Notes under the pieces: model-generated
Databases searched by the model: none
What the model was told of the DNA's origin: nothing
What the model saw: the letters and a program-made list of their open reading frames with translations, nothing else
Translations under genes and position numbers: made by a program
Source: JAGLOK01 sp963676355
GTDB lineage: Bacteria; Bacillota; Clostridia; Christensenellales; UMGS416
Direction: 5' to 3'
Length of the DNA stretch: 64,000 nt
NCBI GenBank assembly: GCA_963676355.1
Contig: OY781093.1
Location: forward strand, 2,542,001-2,606,000
Shown here: piece after piece, positions 1 to 8,556 of the stretch
Layout: every line of letters starts with the position of its first letter
Position numbering within the stretch: the first letter of the stretch is position 1

Positions 1-838
1 GCAAAACTATGGCTTCTTTTCCTATCTGGACTTGATCTTCAAAAAAAGTAAACTGAGAGTTTCTACCCAATTCTCCTTTGTAAGTATCTACATAATCATA
101 TTTCACAAAGCACAATCCTTTTTTAGGATTTATCAGTTCGCTTTCAGTAACTTTAATTTTAATAATTACTTCCGAGAAGTTTACTATATCTTTGATATCA
201 TCAGTATCGATGTACTTTACTCCATCCACACCTCCGTTATCTCTTGTGTTCCTGGTGTTTTTATCTAAAAATAATTTGAAATCATCAACCGTAAGAAACA
301 GCTTCTCAGAATATGCCCTTCCATGCTGGCACTGATAAATAATATTTTCACCATCTACACTAAATATAAGTGAATCAACATGATAACTGTCTCCTATATG
401 AATATGGACATACTTATATACAAACAAAACATACTCTTTACCTTCTTCAAATATCCCAAAACAACTATACATGTTGAAACAAATTTCTTTTTCAGCAATA
501 GTGCCTTTTAAAAAATCTGTTATCACAAAATCATAATTATATAAACATCCAAATCCTAAATCGATATACTCAGTATCCACTTTTTCAGCTCTATCTATTC
601 TGCCTTTTACTATAATATAGGAATTATCAATTATTTCTTCAATGGGTTTAGGGGAACGAAGGGATATACATTGTTCGCTTGTAAAATTCTTATTACTGCC
701 ACTTGGATTGCTCCACTCATCCAACGACGCAATTGTCATACTAAAGTTATACGACTGCTGCTGAATGTTTTCATCTGTCGGCAGACAAGCTGTAAAAATC
801 ACGCATATTAATGTTGTTAAGAAAAAAGTCTTTTTCAT
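1..838 (-). CDS. Putative lipoprotein, 3' end outside window
   Basis: A continuous minus-strand reading frame starts at an ATG at 838-836 and stays open to the left edge, about 279 codons without a stop, so the gene is cut by the window. A GGATGGAG ribosome binding site lies just upstream. The first 18 residues are a lipoprotein signal: two lysines, a hydrophobic stretch, then FTAC with Cys18 as the lipidation site. The mature part has alternating hydrophobic beta-like segments, including a YIIVKGRI strand and a later FLKGT element. This loosely resembles OB-fold (netrin/TIMP-like) secreted domains, but I do not recognise the family. It probably sits on the outer face of the membrane. Function unknown. 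Confidence 0.7.
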   Translation of the reverse strand, partial: MKKTFFLTTLICVIFTACLPTDENIQQQSYNFSMTIASLDEWSNPSGSNKNFTSEQCISLRSPKPIEEIIDNSYIIVKGRIDRAEKVDTEYIDLGFGCLYNYDFVITDFLKGTIAEKEICFNMYSCFGIFEEGKEYVLFVYKYVHIHIGDSYHVDSLIFSVDGENIIYQCQHGRAYSEKLFLTVDDFKLFLDKNTRNTRDNGGVDGVKYIDTDDIKDIVNFSEVIIKIKVTESELINPKKGLCFVKYDYVDTYKGELGRNSQFTFFEDQVQIGKEAIVL

Positions 839-976
839 TCTAACTCCATCCAAGTACAACGTGTTGTTATTAAATAAACTTGAGCAGCACAAAAAATGCA
901 TTGAAATTAAAATGCCTTCTTCTGCATTCACAGATGAACATATTTCGCTCGCTTTTTATATTAGCCTTAATATATT

Positions 977-1222
977 TTAAGCAAGCGCTTTAAGTTCTTC
1001 CAAGCACCTTTTACATATGTTTTTGCCATTATATTCGACCACATCTACTGTATCTTCGCAAAAAATGCAGGCAGGAAAATGCTTTTTAACAAATATCATT
1101 TCTTCTTCTATATAGATTTCCACTGGATCGCTTGTAGAAATTTCAAGAGTATTCCTTAACGCCTTCGGCAAAATAACTCTGCCTAATCTGTCCACTTTTC
1201 TGGTCATTCCAACTGCTTTCAT
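977..1222 (-). CDS. AbrB/SpoVT-type transition-state regulator with Cys-rich tail
   Basis: An 81-residue protein. Residues 1-47 form the swapped-hairpin AbrB DNA-binding domain, with the family signature RKVDRLGRVILPKALR at about 8-23; AbrB proteins bind DNA as dimers or tetramers and repress stationary-phase genes. The C-terminal half carries two CxxC pairs (Cys52/55 and Cys70/73), so a small zinc-binding knuckle is likely, unlike the Cys-poor tail of Bacillus subtilis AbrB. An ATG two codons upstream (1228) sits directly against the AGAGG ribosome binding site, whereas the ATG at 1222 has normal spacing, so I chose 1222. It is probably monocistronic. The family call is firm; its targets cannot be told from sequence. 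Confidence 0.92.
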   Translation of the reverse strand: MKAVGMTRKVDRLGRVILPKALRNTLEISTSDPVEIYIEEEMIFVKKHFPACIFCEDTVDVVEYNGKNICKRCLEELKALA

Positions 1223-1385
1223 GTGCATCCTCTTTTTCTATAAATATAAACCATAATCATAGCTTAGTTTGTTCTCTAAGCATTCTAATCTAATTGCCAC
1301 ACATTATACTATATATTAATAATGTTTTACAAATTTATTGTATAATTTTTACCATTGTATTGTTTATTTAGATTGGAGTACAAAT

Positions 1386-1418
1386 AAAGTAAAAAGGCAC
1401 ATAATAAATACGTGCCTT
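1386..1418 (-). terminator. Rho-independent terminator after the FGGY kinase
   Basis: On the minus strand a 7-bp stem (AAGGCAC paired with GTGCCTT) with an 11-base loop is followed by a T-rich run. It lies 26 bases past the stop codon of the kinase that ends at 1444. Confidence 0.8.
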
Positions 1419-1443
1419 ATTATTGCTAAATTAAATTCTGTAA

Positions 1444-3027
1444 TTAGAAACTCTCAGAAGCCAGCTTCTCCACTTTTAAGCAGGTCTGATAGCTTTCAAT
1501 AAATTTGTTATATCCCTTCACATCATCCGCATCAGGCTCAACTGTCGAACTTTCAAATCCAGCAAAAACACGGTTTTCAAGATAGTCAGGCAGATTTTCT
1601 CCATCGCCATTTATCATATATGCAGCAAGAATCGCCATTCCCCACGGCCCGCCTTCTCCCGCATTTTTCATCACAGTTACAGGTGCATTCATTGCTGCCG
1701 ACATAATCTTTTGTCCAACTGCAGCCTGAGTGAAAAATCCTCCGTGTCCTGTAATAGAATCAAGTGCTGCTCCTTCATCTTCAAGCAGTATCTTCATTCC
1801 GATTTTAAGTGACGCACATGCCGAGTAAAGATGCGTTCTCATAAATTCGTTTAGGTTAAGCTTTGCATCAGGTTTGCGCATAAACATTGGACGTCCTTCT
1901 GTATGCCCTGTCACATGTTCGCCTGAAATGTAGTTATAAGACAACAATCCGCCGCAATCCACAGCGCCTTCCAGCGCACGCGCATACAGCTTCTTATAAA
2001 GAGTGTTTGTGTCAAATTCTGCTCCCATAAGAGATGCCGCTTCACCCATGAGATTAACCCAAGCATCCAAGTCACCCGAGCAGTTGTTACAATGAACCAT
2101 AGCAACTGCATCGCCTGACGGTGTTGTTACCATATCAATCTCGGGATAGACCTTGCTCAGCGCCTTCTCAAGCACCACCATTGCAAACACGCTTGTTCCC
2201 GCGCTGATGTTTCCTGTGCGCTGGCGAACTGCGTTTGTGGCTACCATTCCAGTTCCTGCGTCTCCTTCAGGGGGACACATAGGAACTCCTGCTTTGAGAT
2301 TGCCCGATGGATCCAAAAGTTTTGCGCCTTCTTGCGAAAGCGAGCCTGCATTGTCACCCGCAAAAAGTATTCCAGGTAGAATGTCTTCGATATTCCAAGG
2401 TAAATCTTCTATTTTCTCATTAAATTTTGAAAGCATGCATTTATCATAATTCCGAGTTTTGTCATCCAAAGGAAAGATACCCGAACCATCACCTATACCA
2501 AGAACCTTTTCACCAGATAGTTGCCAATGAATATATCCAGCTAAAGAGGTTATAAAATTAACATCTTTTACATGTGGCTCTTGATTCAAAATTGCTTGAT
2601 ACAAATGTGCGATACTCCAACGTTGTGGTATGTTAAATCCAAACAAATCAGTAAGCTCTTTTGAAGCTTCCTCAGTGATAGTGTTTCGCCATGTTCTAAA
2701 AGGCACAAGCATGTTGTCATCCTTGTCAAACACCACATATCCATGCATCATCGCCGACACACCAAATGCGCCAACGCCTTCAAGCTCAACACCATACTTT
2801 TCTTTCACGTTGGCTGCCATCTTTGCATAGCTGTCGCGTATGCCATTCCAGATATCGTCCAAAGAATATGTCCATATTCCATTTTCTAATCTGTTTTCCC
2901 ACGTATGGCTTCCTGATGAAATAACATTGTGCTCATGATCGATAAGTATCGCCTTTATTCTTGTAGAGCCAAATTCAATGCCAAGGTAAGTATTCTTATC
3001 CAATATTGCTTGTTTTATAGTTTCCAT
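1444..3027 (-). CDS. FGGY-family carbohydrate kinase
   Basis: A 527-residue sugar kinase of the ASKHA fold. The first phosphate-binding loop (LGIEFGSTRIKA, about residues 15-26) opens the N-terminal domain, and a glycine-rich GHGGFF element near residue 430 belongs to the C-terminal nucleotide-binding lobe. FGGY kinases transfer phosphate from ATP to pentoses, pentuloses or polyols in the cytoplasm. Length and N-terminus fit the long xylulokinase/ribulokinase-like subgroup of Firmicutes, but substrate cannot be assigned: no isomerase or sugar transporter lies beside it. It is transcribed alone, with a terminator at both ends. A 10-bp palindrome lies about 55 bases upstream of the start and could be an operator. 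Confidence 0.88.
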   Translation of the reverse strand: METIKQAILDKNTYLGIEFGSTRIKAILIDHEHNVISSGSHTWENRLENGIWTYSLDDIWNGIRDSYAKMAANVKEKYGVELEGVGAFGVSAMMHGYVVFDKDDNMLVPFRTWRNTITEEASKELTDLFGFNIPQRWSIAHLYQAILNQEPHVKDVNFITSLAGYIHWQLSGEKVLGIGDGSGIFPLDDKTRNYDKCMLSKFNEKIEDLPWNIEDILPGILFAGDNAGSLSQEGAKLLDPSGNLKAGVPMCPPEGDAGTGMVATNAVRQRTGNISAGTSVFAMVVLEKALSKVYPEIDMVTTPSGDAVAMVHCNNCSGDLDAWVNLMGEAASLMGAEFDTNTLYKKLYARALEGAVDCGGLLSYNYISGEHVTGHTEGRPMFMRKPDAKLNLNEFMRTHLYSACASLKIGMKILLEDEGAALDSITGHGGFFTQAAVGQKIMSAAMNAPVTVMKNAGEGGPWGMAILAAYMINGDGENLPDYLENRVFAGFESSTVEPDADDVKGYNKFIESYQTCLKVEKLASESF

Positions 3028-3081
3028 AATTTCTTTCCATTTCTTCTTATAATATTTCCTATGCTATTTTAACAAAAAGTG

Positions 3082-3091
3082 TTGTTAACAA
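3082..3091. promoter_or_regulatory. Palindrome upstream of FGGY kinase, possible operator
   Basis: The sequence TTGTTAACAA is a perfect 10-bp palindrome in the promoter region of the minus-strand kinase. It resembles half-sites used by several sugar-responsive repressors, but it is short and AT-rich, so chance is possible. Confidence 0.25.
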
Positions 3092-3215
3092 ACAAGTCGC
3101 TTTTAAAAAAATATTGTTGATTTTTATTGTTTTTTGTTTATTTTCTTAATATAAGTTTTCAATTATGCACTGACCACTTGCACTCAAGGTAAAGCAAACT
3201 GTTTTTCAAATAAAC

Positions 3216-3243
3216 TGAAAAACCCCAAAATTTGGGGCTTTTT
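3216..3243 (-). terminator. Terminator of the obg-yhbY-nadD-yqeK block
   Basis: Arms CCCCAAA and TTTGGGG form a tight hairpin flanked by A and T runs, immediately past the yqeK stop codon on the minus strand. Because T-rich sequence lies on both sides, it may also stop plus-strand transcription. Confidence 0.85.
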
Positions 3244-3244
3244 A

Positions 3245-3823
3245 TTATAATTTCATTATTAAATGATTATATGTCTCAAGGCTTGAAGGATGCAGCGGTC
3301 TATTCCTTAATATGTGTGAAAGTTTAACCCTTTTGAGGGTCGACAAGAACACATGATCAAGGCTCTCTTTTCCGATCTCGTCACGTATCGCCTTAATGTC
3401 ATTAAATTCTCTGGTGCGCTCAATTTTATCGGCCACATATATTATTTTTGCCAAGTCGCACATTTTGGGTTTAGGAACAGTATGATAGCAAATTGCTTCC
3501 AGAATTTCTTCATCTTCAATTTCAAATTTCTTTTTGGCTATTCGCGCCCCTGCCGCTCCGTGCAAAAGCTGAGGCTCTCTTTCATACATTTCATCCAGTT
3601 TAAAACCAAATTCCAAAGCGTTTTTAATAACGATCTTATCGTCTTGTTCCTTTGCACAGTCATGCAAAAGAGCGGCTATCTGCGCCTTTTTTTCATCAAC
3701 GCCGTAAACCTTCGCCATTTTAACAGCACACTCAGCTGTGCCCATAGTGTGTTCAAATCTTCTAGCTTTAATATGCTTTTTAAGATATTTTATAATTTTT
3801 TTTCTTTCTTTTTCACCAAGCAT
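3245..3823 (-). CDS. yqeK: HD-domain hydrolase YqeK, Ap4A hydrolase type
   Basis: A 192-residue HD-superfamily protein. His25 in the first helix and the His54-Asp55 pair (LLHDCAKE) give the metal-binding HD signature, and length matches YqeK. In Bacillus and related bacteria YqeK splits diadenosine tetraphosphate symmetrically to two ADP, using iron. It follows nadD by 18 bases, the usual Firmicute order obg-yhbY-nadD-yqeK. The rsfS and LytR genes that often come next are absent; a strong terminator follows directly. An AAAGAG ribosome binding site precedes the ATG. Confidence 0.93.
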   Translation of the reverse strand: MLGEKERKKIIKYLKKHIKARRFEHTMGTAECAVKMAKVYGVDEKKAQIAALLHDCAKEQDDKIVIKNALEFGFKLDEMYEREPQLLHGAAGARIAKKKFEIEDEEILEAICYHTVPKPKMCDLAKIIYVADKIERTREFNDIKAIRDEIGKESLDHVFLSTLKRVKLSHILRNRPLHPSSLETYNHLIMKL

Positions 3824-3841
3824 ACTCTTTGTCGCCTTTCG

Positions 3842-4477
3842 CTATTTATATAAATTCTTTTTTTCAATATATTTTAGCACTTTCTTGTTCGTAAGTGCTT
3901 GTGCATCGCCTAAATACGTTCTAATTTCAGTGGATGAATTTCCCAGACTTTCAGTTTCAATATAAGTTATGTCAGCCCCAAACTCGTCTTCAAGCATTCT
4001 TATGTGCGCCATGCATTCGCTTTTTTTGTAACCCGCTCTGGGTATCACCGCAAATGCTGTCATTTTCATAAGCTTTTGAGCTTCACGCCATTTTTCAAGA
4101 TACATAAGTGAGTCCGCACCAATAATAAAATATACTTTAGAGCCTTCACCTAAAATGGAGTATATCCTCTCGGCGGATTTAATCGTGTATGACGGCTCCG
4201 TCATTTTAGTTTCAAAATCGTCAATAAAATAACTATCGCTATCTTCCATGAGAAGTTCAAGCATGCAAATTCTATCTTCAGCAGTGGATATCCCGCTTTT
4301 CCCATGCGGTGCAACGCCCAGCGGCATAAACACAACACAATCAAGCTTTAGTGCTGTTTTTGCCGCGTTTGCCATGTGAATGTGTGCAAAGTGAGGTGGA
4401 TCAAAAGTGCCTCCCAGCACTCCTATCCTTGCATTGTTTTCGCCATATAGTTCGGCTTGGCTTTTTACTTTTCCCAC
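3842..4477 (-). CDS. nadD: Nicotinate-nucleotide adenylyltransferase
   Basis: Adenylylates nicotinate mononucleotide to deamido-NAD in cytoplasmic NAD synthesis. The nucleotidyltransferase signature GGTFDPPHFAH is at residues 22-32 and the C-terminal NSSTEIR element matches the ISSTxIR loop. Start choice matters. An upstream ATG at 4525 would add 16 residues lying over a hairpin and a TACAAT promoter-like element, and the ATG at 4489 is itself part of a GGAGG site. That GGAGG is five bases before a GTG at 4477, which I take as the start, giving 211 residues, normal for NadD. It sits between yhbY and yqeK; the upstream hairpin suggests that it is partly transcribed on its own. Confidence 0.93.
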   Translation of the reverse strand: MGKVKSQAELYGENNARIGVLGGTFDPPHFAHIHMANAAKTALKLDCVVFMPLGVAPHGKSGISTAEDRICMLELLMEDSDSYFIDDFETKMTEPSYTIKSAERIYSILGEGSKVYFIIGADSLMYLEKWREAQKLMKMTAFAVIPRAGYKKSECMAHIRMLEDEFGADITYIETESLGNSSTEIRTYLGDAQALTNKKVLKYIEKKNLYK

Positions 4478-4514
4478 AAATTCCTCCATGCGCAAAATCA
4501 CAATCATTGTAGCA

Positions 4515-4537
4515 CAAAACCGCATTATTTATGCGGC
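4515..4537 (-). terminator. Weak terminator-like hairpin between yhbY and nadD
   Basis: Arms CCGCAT and ATGCGG form a 6-bp stem followed on the minus strand by TTTTG. The tail is short, so this may attenuate rather than end transcription from obg-yhbY into nadD. Confidence 0.5.
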
Positions 4538-4564
4538 TATATTTGTTAAATTTTTAAAAGAACT

Positions 4565-4852
4565 TTAAATCTCTATAGTTGGATTTTCTTTGCTTTTTCG
4601 ATAGAGCACAAAAGTTGACCCGATGGCGCTCACCGGTTCAGCCTTCAACTTATTGGCTATAATCGAGCATGTCATTTTGCAGTTTACATCTGAGTTTTTT
4701 AAGATGCGAACTTTCACTATTTCATGAATCTCAAGATATTCATCCAGCTGCTTTATAAGGTTTTCGCCCACATTTTCTTTACCTATCTGAAACACTGGCT
4801 TAAGGCTGTTTGCCATACCCCTTAGCTTACTTCTTTGTTTTGATGTTATCAT
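4565..4852 (-). CDS. yhbY: YhbY/CRS1-type ribosome-associated RNA-binding protein
   Basis: A 95-residue single-domain protein of the CRM (CRS1-YhbY) family, an IF3-C-like fold that binds RNA. The family is associated with large-subunit assembly. Recognised by the N-terminal LTSKQR-like start (ITSKQRSKLRGMAN), the central GKENVGENLI stretch, a KVRILKNS strand and the end AIGSTFVLYRKSKENP. Length is typical. It starts 12 bases after the obg stop codon with an AAGGA site, so it is co-transcribed with obg, as in many Firmicutes. Confidence 0.95.
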   Translation of the reverse strand: MITSKQRSKLRGMANSLKPVFQIGKENVGENLIKQLDEYLEIHEIVKVRILKNSDVNCKMTCSIIANKLKAEPVSAIGSTFVLYRKSKENPTIEI

Positions 4853-4864
4853 ATATTTTTATCC

Positions 4865-6139
4865 TTATTCCTTAAAGTCAAATTCAGTTTCTGCAAATCG
4901 GATAATATCTCCGTCTTTTGCACCCTCTTTTCTTAAAGCTTCCAATATTCCATGTTTATCAAGCATTCTGTGGAAATAATTTATAGAGTCAAAGTCATAA
5001 AGGTTTACACCATCTATTAAGCGCTCAGGCAGTCCACCTTCAACCACATAAACATCTTCACCGTCTCTGTCAATATCCTTTGAGATTGTAAATTCATCTT
5101 CCAGAAGCTCTTGCAGCTCTTCTTCATCTCCATAAAACGGTTCAGGCTTAGGTATAGTTTCAAGCATGTTTGAAACCTCAGTCAAAAGCTCTTTTATACC
5201 AGATTTAGTTGCACCGGAAACAGGAAACACTTTTTTGTCAGGCATAAACTCTTTTAAAAGCTCAACTCCCGCTTCACTATCAGGTAAATCCATTTTGTTT
5301 GCTGCAATTATTTCAGGCTTTTCGCTAAGCTTTTCGCTATATTGCTTCAGTTCGCTCCTTATAGCCCCATAATCTTCCACAGGGTTACGTCCCTCGCAGC
5401 CTGATGCATCCAGCACATGAACAAGCAATCTCGTTCGCTCCACATGGCGTAAAAACTCATGTCCCAATCCAACGCCTTCGCTTGCGTTTTCAATTAATCC
5501 CGGGATATCTGCCACAACAAAAGATTTGTCATACATCTTTACAACACCTAGGTTCGGAGATAGCGTTGTAAAGTGATAGTCGGCTATTTTCGGCCGTGCA
5601 GCTGATATAACTGAAAGAAGCGTGGATTTTCCAACATTAGGAAATCCTATGAGCCCAACATCAGCGATAGTTTTAAGCTCAAGTACCACTTCATATTCTT
5701 TGGTTCTTTGACCGGGTTGTGCAAAATTTGGTGCTTGCCGTGTTGGCGTTGCAAATTTTGAATTGCCCTTGCCGCCCCTACCGCCTCTAAGAAGCATTTT
5801 TTGCTGTCCGTGCTCTGTCAAGTCGGCAATTATCGAGTCAGTTTTTGAATTACGAATGATTGTTCCAATAGGCACTTTTATAATAAGATCATCAGCACTT
5901 GCTCCAGTCATATTATTAGTGTCGCCTTGGTCACCATCTAATGCATGAAATATTTTTTTATACTTAAAATCAAGCAGCGTTACCATTCCTTTATCTGCTT
6001 CAAATATTATGCTGCCGCCACGTCCGCCATCACCGCCGTCAGGGCCGCCTTTGGGCACATATTTTTCACGATGGAAATTTACTATGCCATTTCCGCCGTT
6101 ACCTGATTTTATTTTAATTTTAACTTTATCTATATACAA
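4865..6139 (-). CDS. obg: Obg/CgtA ribosome-assembly GTPase
   Basis: An essential GTPase acting in 50S subunit maturation and stress signalling. Residues 1-158 are the glycine-rich Obg fold, with repeated GGxGG runs at about 31-42 and 119-124. The G domain follows: G1 GFPNVGKST at 165-173, a switch TTLSPNLG, G3 DIPGLIE near 212 and G4 NKMD near 281. The last ~75 residues are the OCT domain typical of Gram-positive Obg. The start codon is TTG, seven bases after an AAGGAAGG site. Unlike many Firmicutes, rplU-ysxB-rpmA are not upstream, so obg leads its own operon here. Confidence 0.97.
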   Translation of the reverse strand: MYIDKVKIKIKSGNGGNGIVNFHREKYVPKGGPDGGDGGRGGSIIFEADKGMVTLLDFKYKKIFHALDGDQGDTNNMTGASADDLIIKVPIGTIIRNSKTDSIIADLTEHGQQKMLLRGGRGGKGNSKFATPTRQAPNFAQPGQRTKEYEVVLELKTIADVGLIGFPNVGKSTLLSVISAARPKIADYHFTTLSPNLGVVKMYDKSFVVADIPGLIENASEGVGLGHEFLRHVERTRLLVHVLDASGCEGRNPVEDYGAIRSELKQYSEKLSEKPEIIAANKMDLPDSEAGVELLKEFMPDKKVFPVSGATKSGIKELLTEVSNMLETIPKPEPFYGDEEELQELLEDEFTISKDIDRDGEDVYVVEGGLPERLIDGVNLYDFDSINYFHRMLDKHGILEALRKEGAKDGDIIRFAETEFDFKE

Positions 6140-6233
6140 TTTTTTGCCTTCCTTTTCGCGAATGGAAGTGTACCATTTTTTAAGTTATTTTGCAAGATAA
6201 TTAGATTATAGCGCAATATATCCTTTAAATATA

Positions 6234-6268
6234 CAAAAAAGAGAGAGAAACTAAACGTCTCCCCCTCT
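6234..6268 (-). terminator. Terminator of the nth-nfnA-nfnB operon
   Basis: A 12-bp stem with several G-T pairs (arms AGAGGGGGAGAC and GTTTCTCTCTCT on the minus strand) and a 5-base loop, followed by six T. It lies 21 bases past the nfnB stop codon. Confidence 0.85.
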
Positions 6269-6288
6269 TATAAGTGTATTTAATCTAA

Positions 6289-7668
6289 TTATTCACCCGA
6301 CATATATTTGTGCATGTTCTCAGCAGCCAGTTTCCCAGCTCCCATAGCTTTAATTACAGTTGCAGCGCCTGTCACAGCGTCCCCTCCTGCATACACACCA
6401 GGGATAGAAGTTTCACCTGTTTCATCGTCCACTATGATGCCGCCCCAACTTTGTGTTTTCAAGTCTTTTGTATCGCTTGCAATGATTGGGTTCGGGCTTG
6501 TGCCTATTGCAACAATCACCATGTCCGCATCAATTGTAAACTCACTGCCTTCAACAGGCACTGGTCTTCTGCGTCCTGAGTCATCAGGCTCGCCAAGCTC
6601 CATCCTGATGCATTCTATTGCGCTTACCCTGCCATTTTCTCCGAAAATTCTTGTTGGGTTACATAGAAGTTTAAAATCAATTCCTTCCTCTTCGGCGTGC
6701 TCCACTTCTTCGCGTCTTGCAGGAAGCTCATCCATCGATCGCCTGTAGACAATTGACACTTTAGCTCCCATTCGAAGAGCGCTTCTCGCCGCATCCATTG
6801 CAACATTGCCGCCACCGATGACCACCGCGCTTTTAGATTTTATTATGGGTGTATGAGCATTCTTTTTGTATGCCCCCATAAGATTTATGCGGGTAAGATA
6901 TTCATTTGCAGAATATACACCGATGAGGTTTTCTCCTTCAATGTTCATAAACCTTGGAAGTCCTGCGCCACTTCCTATGAAAACACTTTCGTAGCCTTCT
7001 TCTTTAAGCTCGTCAATGCTTACCGTCTTTCCAACTATTACATTGTGTTGAAACTTTACGCCTAAATCCTCTAGTGTTTTTATCTCCTGCGCCACGATTC
7101 TCTTGGGAAGTCTAAATTCAGGAATGCCGTATACTAAAACACCGCCGCTTTTGTGAAATGCCTCAAATATAGTTACATCATAGCCAAGCTTTGCAAGGTC
7201 TCCCGCACAGGTAAGCCCTGCAGGGCCTGCGCCCACTATGGCTGCTTTTTTGTTTCGTTTTTCTTTTGTTTTTTTAAGAGTTATGCACTCGCACATCGCA
7301 TAATCTGCCACATATCGCTCCAAGCGACCTATTGCAACAGGTTTGCCCTTGATTCCAAGCACACACACCTCTTCACACTGCTCTTCCTGTGGGCACACAC
7401 GTCCACATACTGCAGGAAGTGCATTTGTTTCGCACAGTACGGCATAAGCCTGTGAAATGTCTCCGTCTTTTATCTTTTTGATGAATCCGGGGATATCAAT
7501 ATTCACAGGACATCCCTTCACACATCTTGGGTTTTTGCATTCAATGCATCTTGATGCTTCAAGTTCTGCCATCTCATCTGTGTAACCAAGCGCTACTTCT
7601 TCAAAGTTTCCAGCCCTCACCTTTGGATCTTGAACGGGCATATCGGTTCTTGGGATATTATTTGCCAT
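6289..7668 (-). CDS. nfnB: NfnB-type large subunit of bifurcating transhydrogenase (GltD/GltA-like)
   Basis: A 459-residue flavoprotein of the glutamate synthase small-subunit family. The N-terminus has the Cys patterns for two [4Fe-4S] clusters (CIECKNPRC-VKGCP and CGRVCPQEEQCEEVC). Then come an FAD-binding GAGPAGLTCAG loop and an NADPH-binding GGGNVAMDAAR loop. In clostridia this protein pairs with the small subunit encoded just upstream to form NfnAB, which couples reduced ferredoxin plus NADH to reduce two NADP+. The paired context favours this over glutamate synthase; no GltB-type large subunit is nearby. The ATG at 7674 abuts the AAAGGA site, so the ATG at 7668 is preferred. Confidence 0.85.
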   Translation of the reverse strand: MANNIPRTDMPVQDPKVRAGNFEEVALGYTDEMAELEASRCIECKNPRCVKGCPVNIDIPGFIKKIKDGDISQAYAVLCETNALPAVCGRVCPQEEQCEEVCVLGIKGKPVAIGRLERYVADYAMCECITLKKTKEKRNKKAAIVGAGPAGLTCAGDLAKLGYDVTIFEAFHKSGGVLVYGIPEFRLPKRIVAQEIKTLEDLGVKFQHNVIVGKTVSIDELKEEGYESVFIGSGAGLPRFMNIEGENLIGVYSANEYLTRINLMGAYKKNAHTPIIKSKSAVVIGGGNVAMDAARSALRMGAKVSIVYRRSMDELPARREEVEHAEEEGIDFKLLCNPTRIFGENGRVSAIECIRMELGEPDDSGRRRPVPVEGSEFTIDADMVIVAIGTSPNPIIASDTKDLKTQSWGGIIVDDETGETSIPGVYAGGDAVTGAATVIKAMGAGKLAAENMHKYMSGE

Positions 7669-7713
7669 AGTCATCCTTTCTAAAACTCTTATCCATTCTA
7701 TTTATCTTTTACA

Positions 7714-8556
7714 TTAATCGTGGTAAATGCCCATGCATGGGTGGTTTTTTTCATTTTCAGTTTCAATATCTTTATATGTTGCAAGACGTTTCATAACATC
7801 ATCAAAATCGACTTCATGCCCATTAAAGTCAGGACCATCTATGCAAGCATATTTAACTTCGCCACCAACCAAAACACGACAGCCTCCGCACATCCCTGTG
7901 CCGTCCACCATAATTGGATTAAGAGAAACCATTGTTTTAACGCCGAACTCCTTTGTAACCGCAGCCACAAACTTCATCATAATCATAGGTCCGATAGCAT
8001 ACACTTCGTCATATTTTTCGCCGGCTTCCAGAAGCTCTTTGAGTTGATCAGTCACAAAGCCTTTGCGCCCTTTAGAACCATCATCTGTAGTAATATATAA
8101 GTTCCTGCACCTTTGGCTTATTTCATCCTCTAAAATAATGTGCTCTGCGTCACGCGCACCGACTATGACATCAACCGTCGCGCCATTTTCATGCAAATAT
8201 TTCACATCAGGATAAACTACGGCAGTTCCAACTCCCCCACCGATGCACAGCACCTTTTTAAGTCCTTCCAGTTCCGAAGGTCTTCCCAAAGGCCCTACAA
8301 AATCCGAAAGGCTTTCGCCTACATCTTTTGATGTAAGCAGTTTTGTGGTCATTCCCACTTCCTGATAAATAATAGTTACTGTTCCCGCCTCTTTATCTGA
8401 ATCACAGATAGTAAGTGGAATCCTCTCACCGTCTTCTGTCACCCTTAGGATGATAAACTGACCTGGGAGTGCTTTTTTTGCAATCCTTTGGGCTTCAATC
8501 ACCATTTTGTAAGTTGCAGGTGCAATCTTCTCTTTTGATAAAATTTTATACATCAT
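7714..8556 (-). CDS. nfnA: NfnA-type small subunit (sulfide/dihydroorotate dehydrogenase-like)
   Basis: A 280-residue ferredoxin-NADP reductase-like protein: an FAD domain (GQFIILRV near residue 35, then RIPLTICD), an NAD-binding region beginning with CIGGGVGTA, and a C-terminal [2Fe-2S] site around DGTGMCGGC plus a later YAC cysteine. This is the architecture of NfnA and of dihydroorotate dehydrogenase electron-transfer subunits. It lies 45 bases before nfnB, so I infer NfnAB, a cytoplasmic complex balancing ferredoxin, NADH and NADPH pools in anaerobes. Its ATG overlaps the nth stop codon (ATGA), so expression is likely coupled to nth. Confidence 0.87.
   Translation of the reverse strand: MMYKILSKEKIAPATYKMVIEAQRIAKKALPGQFIILRVTEDGERIPLTICDSDKEAGTVTIIYQEVGMTTKLLTSKDVGESLSDFVGPLGRPSELEGLKKVLCIGGGVGTAVVYPDVKYLHENGATVDVIVGARDAEHIILEDEISQRCRNLYITTDDGSKGRKGFVTDQLKELLEAGEKYDEVYAIGPMIMMKFVAAVTKEFGVKTMVSLNPIMVDGTGMCGGCRVLVGGEVKYACIDGPDFNGHEVDFDDVMKRLATYKDIETENEKNHPCMGIYHD

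Noticed and set aside
32..980. Two plus-strand open frames (32-268 and 765-980)
   Set aside because: They lie opposite the truncated lipoprotein gene and the end of the AbrB gene, have no good ribosome binding site and show no recognisable family.
3353..3853. A 166-codon plus-strand frame opposite yqeK
   Set aside because: yqeK has a full HD motif set and operon context; the opposite frame has no recognisable domain.
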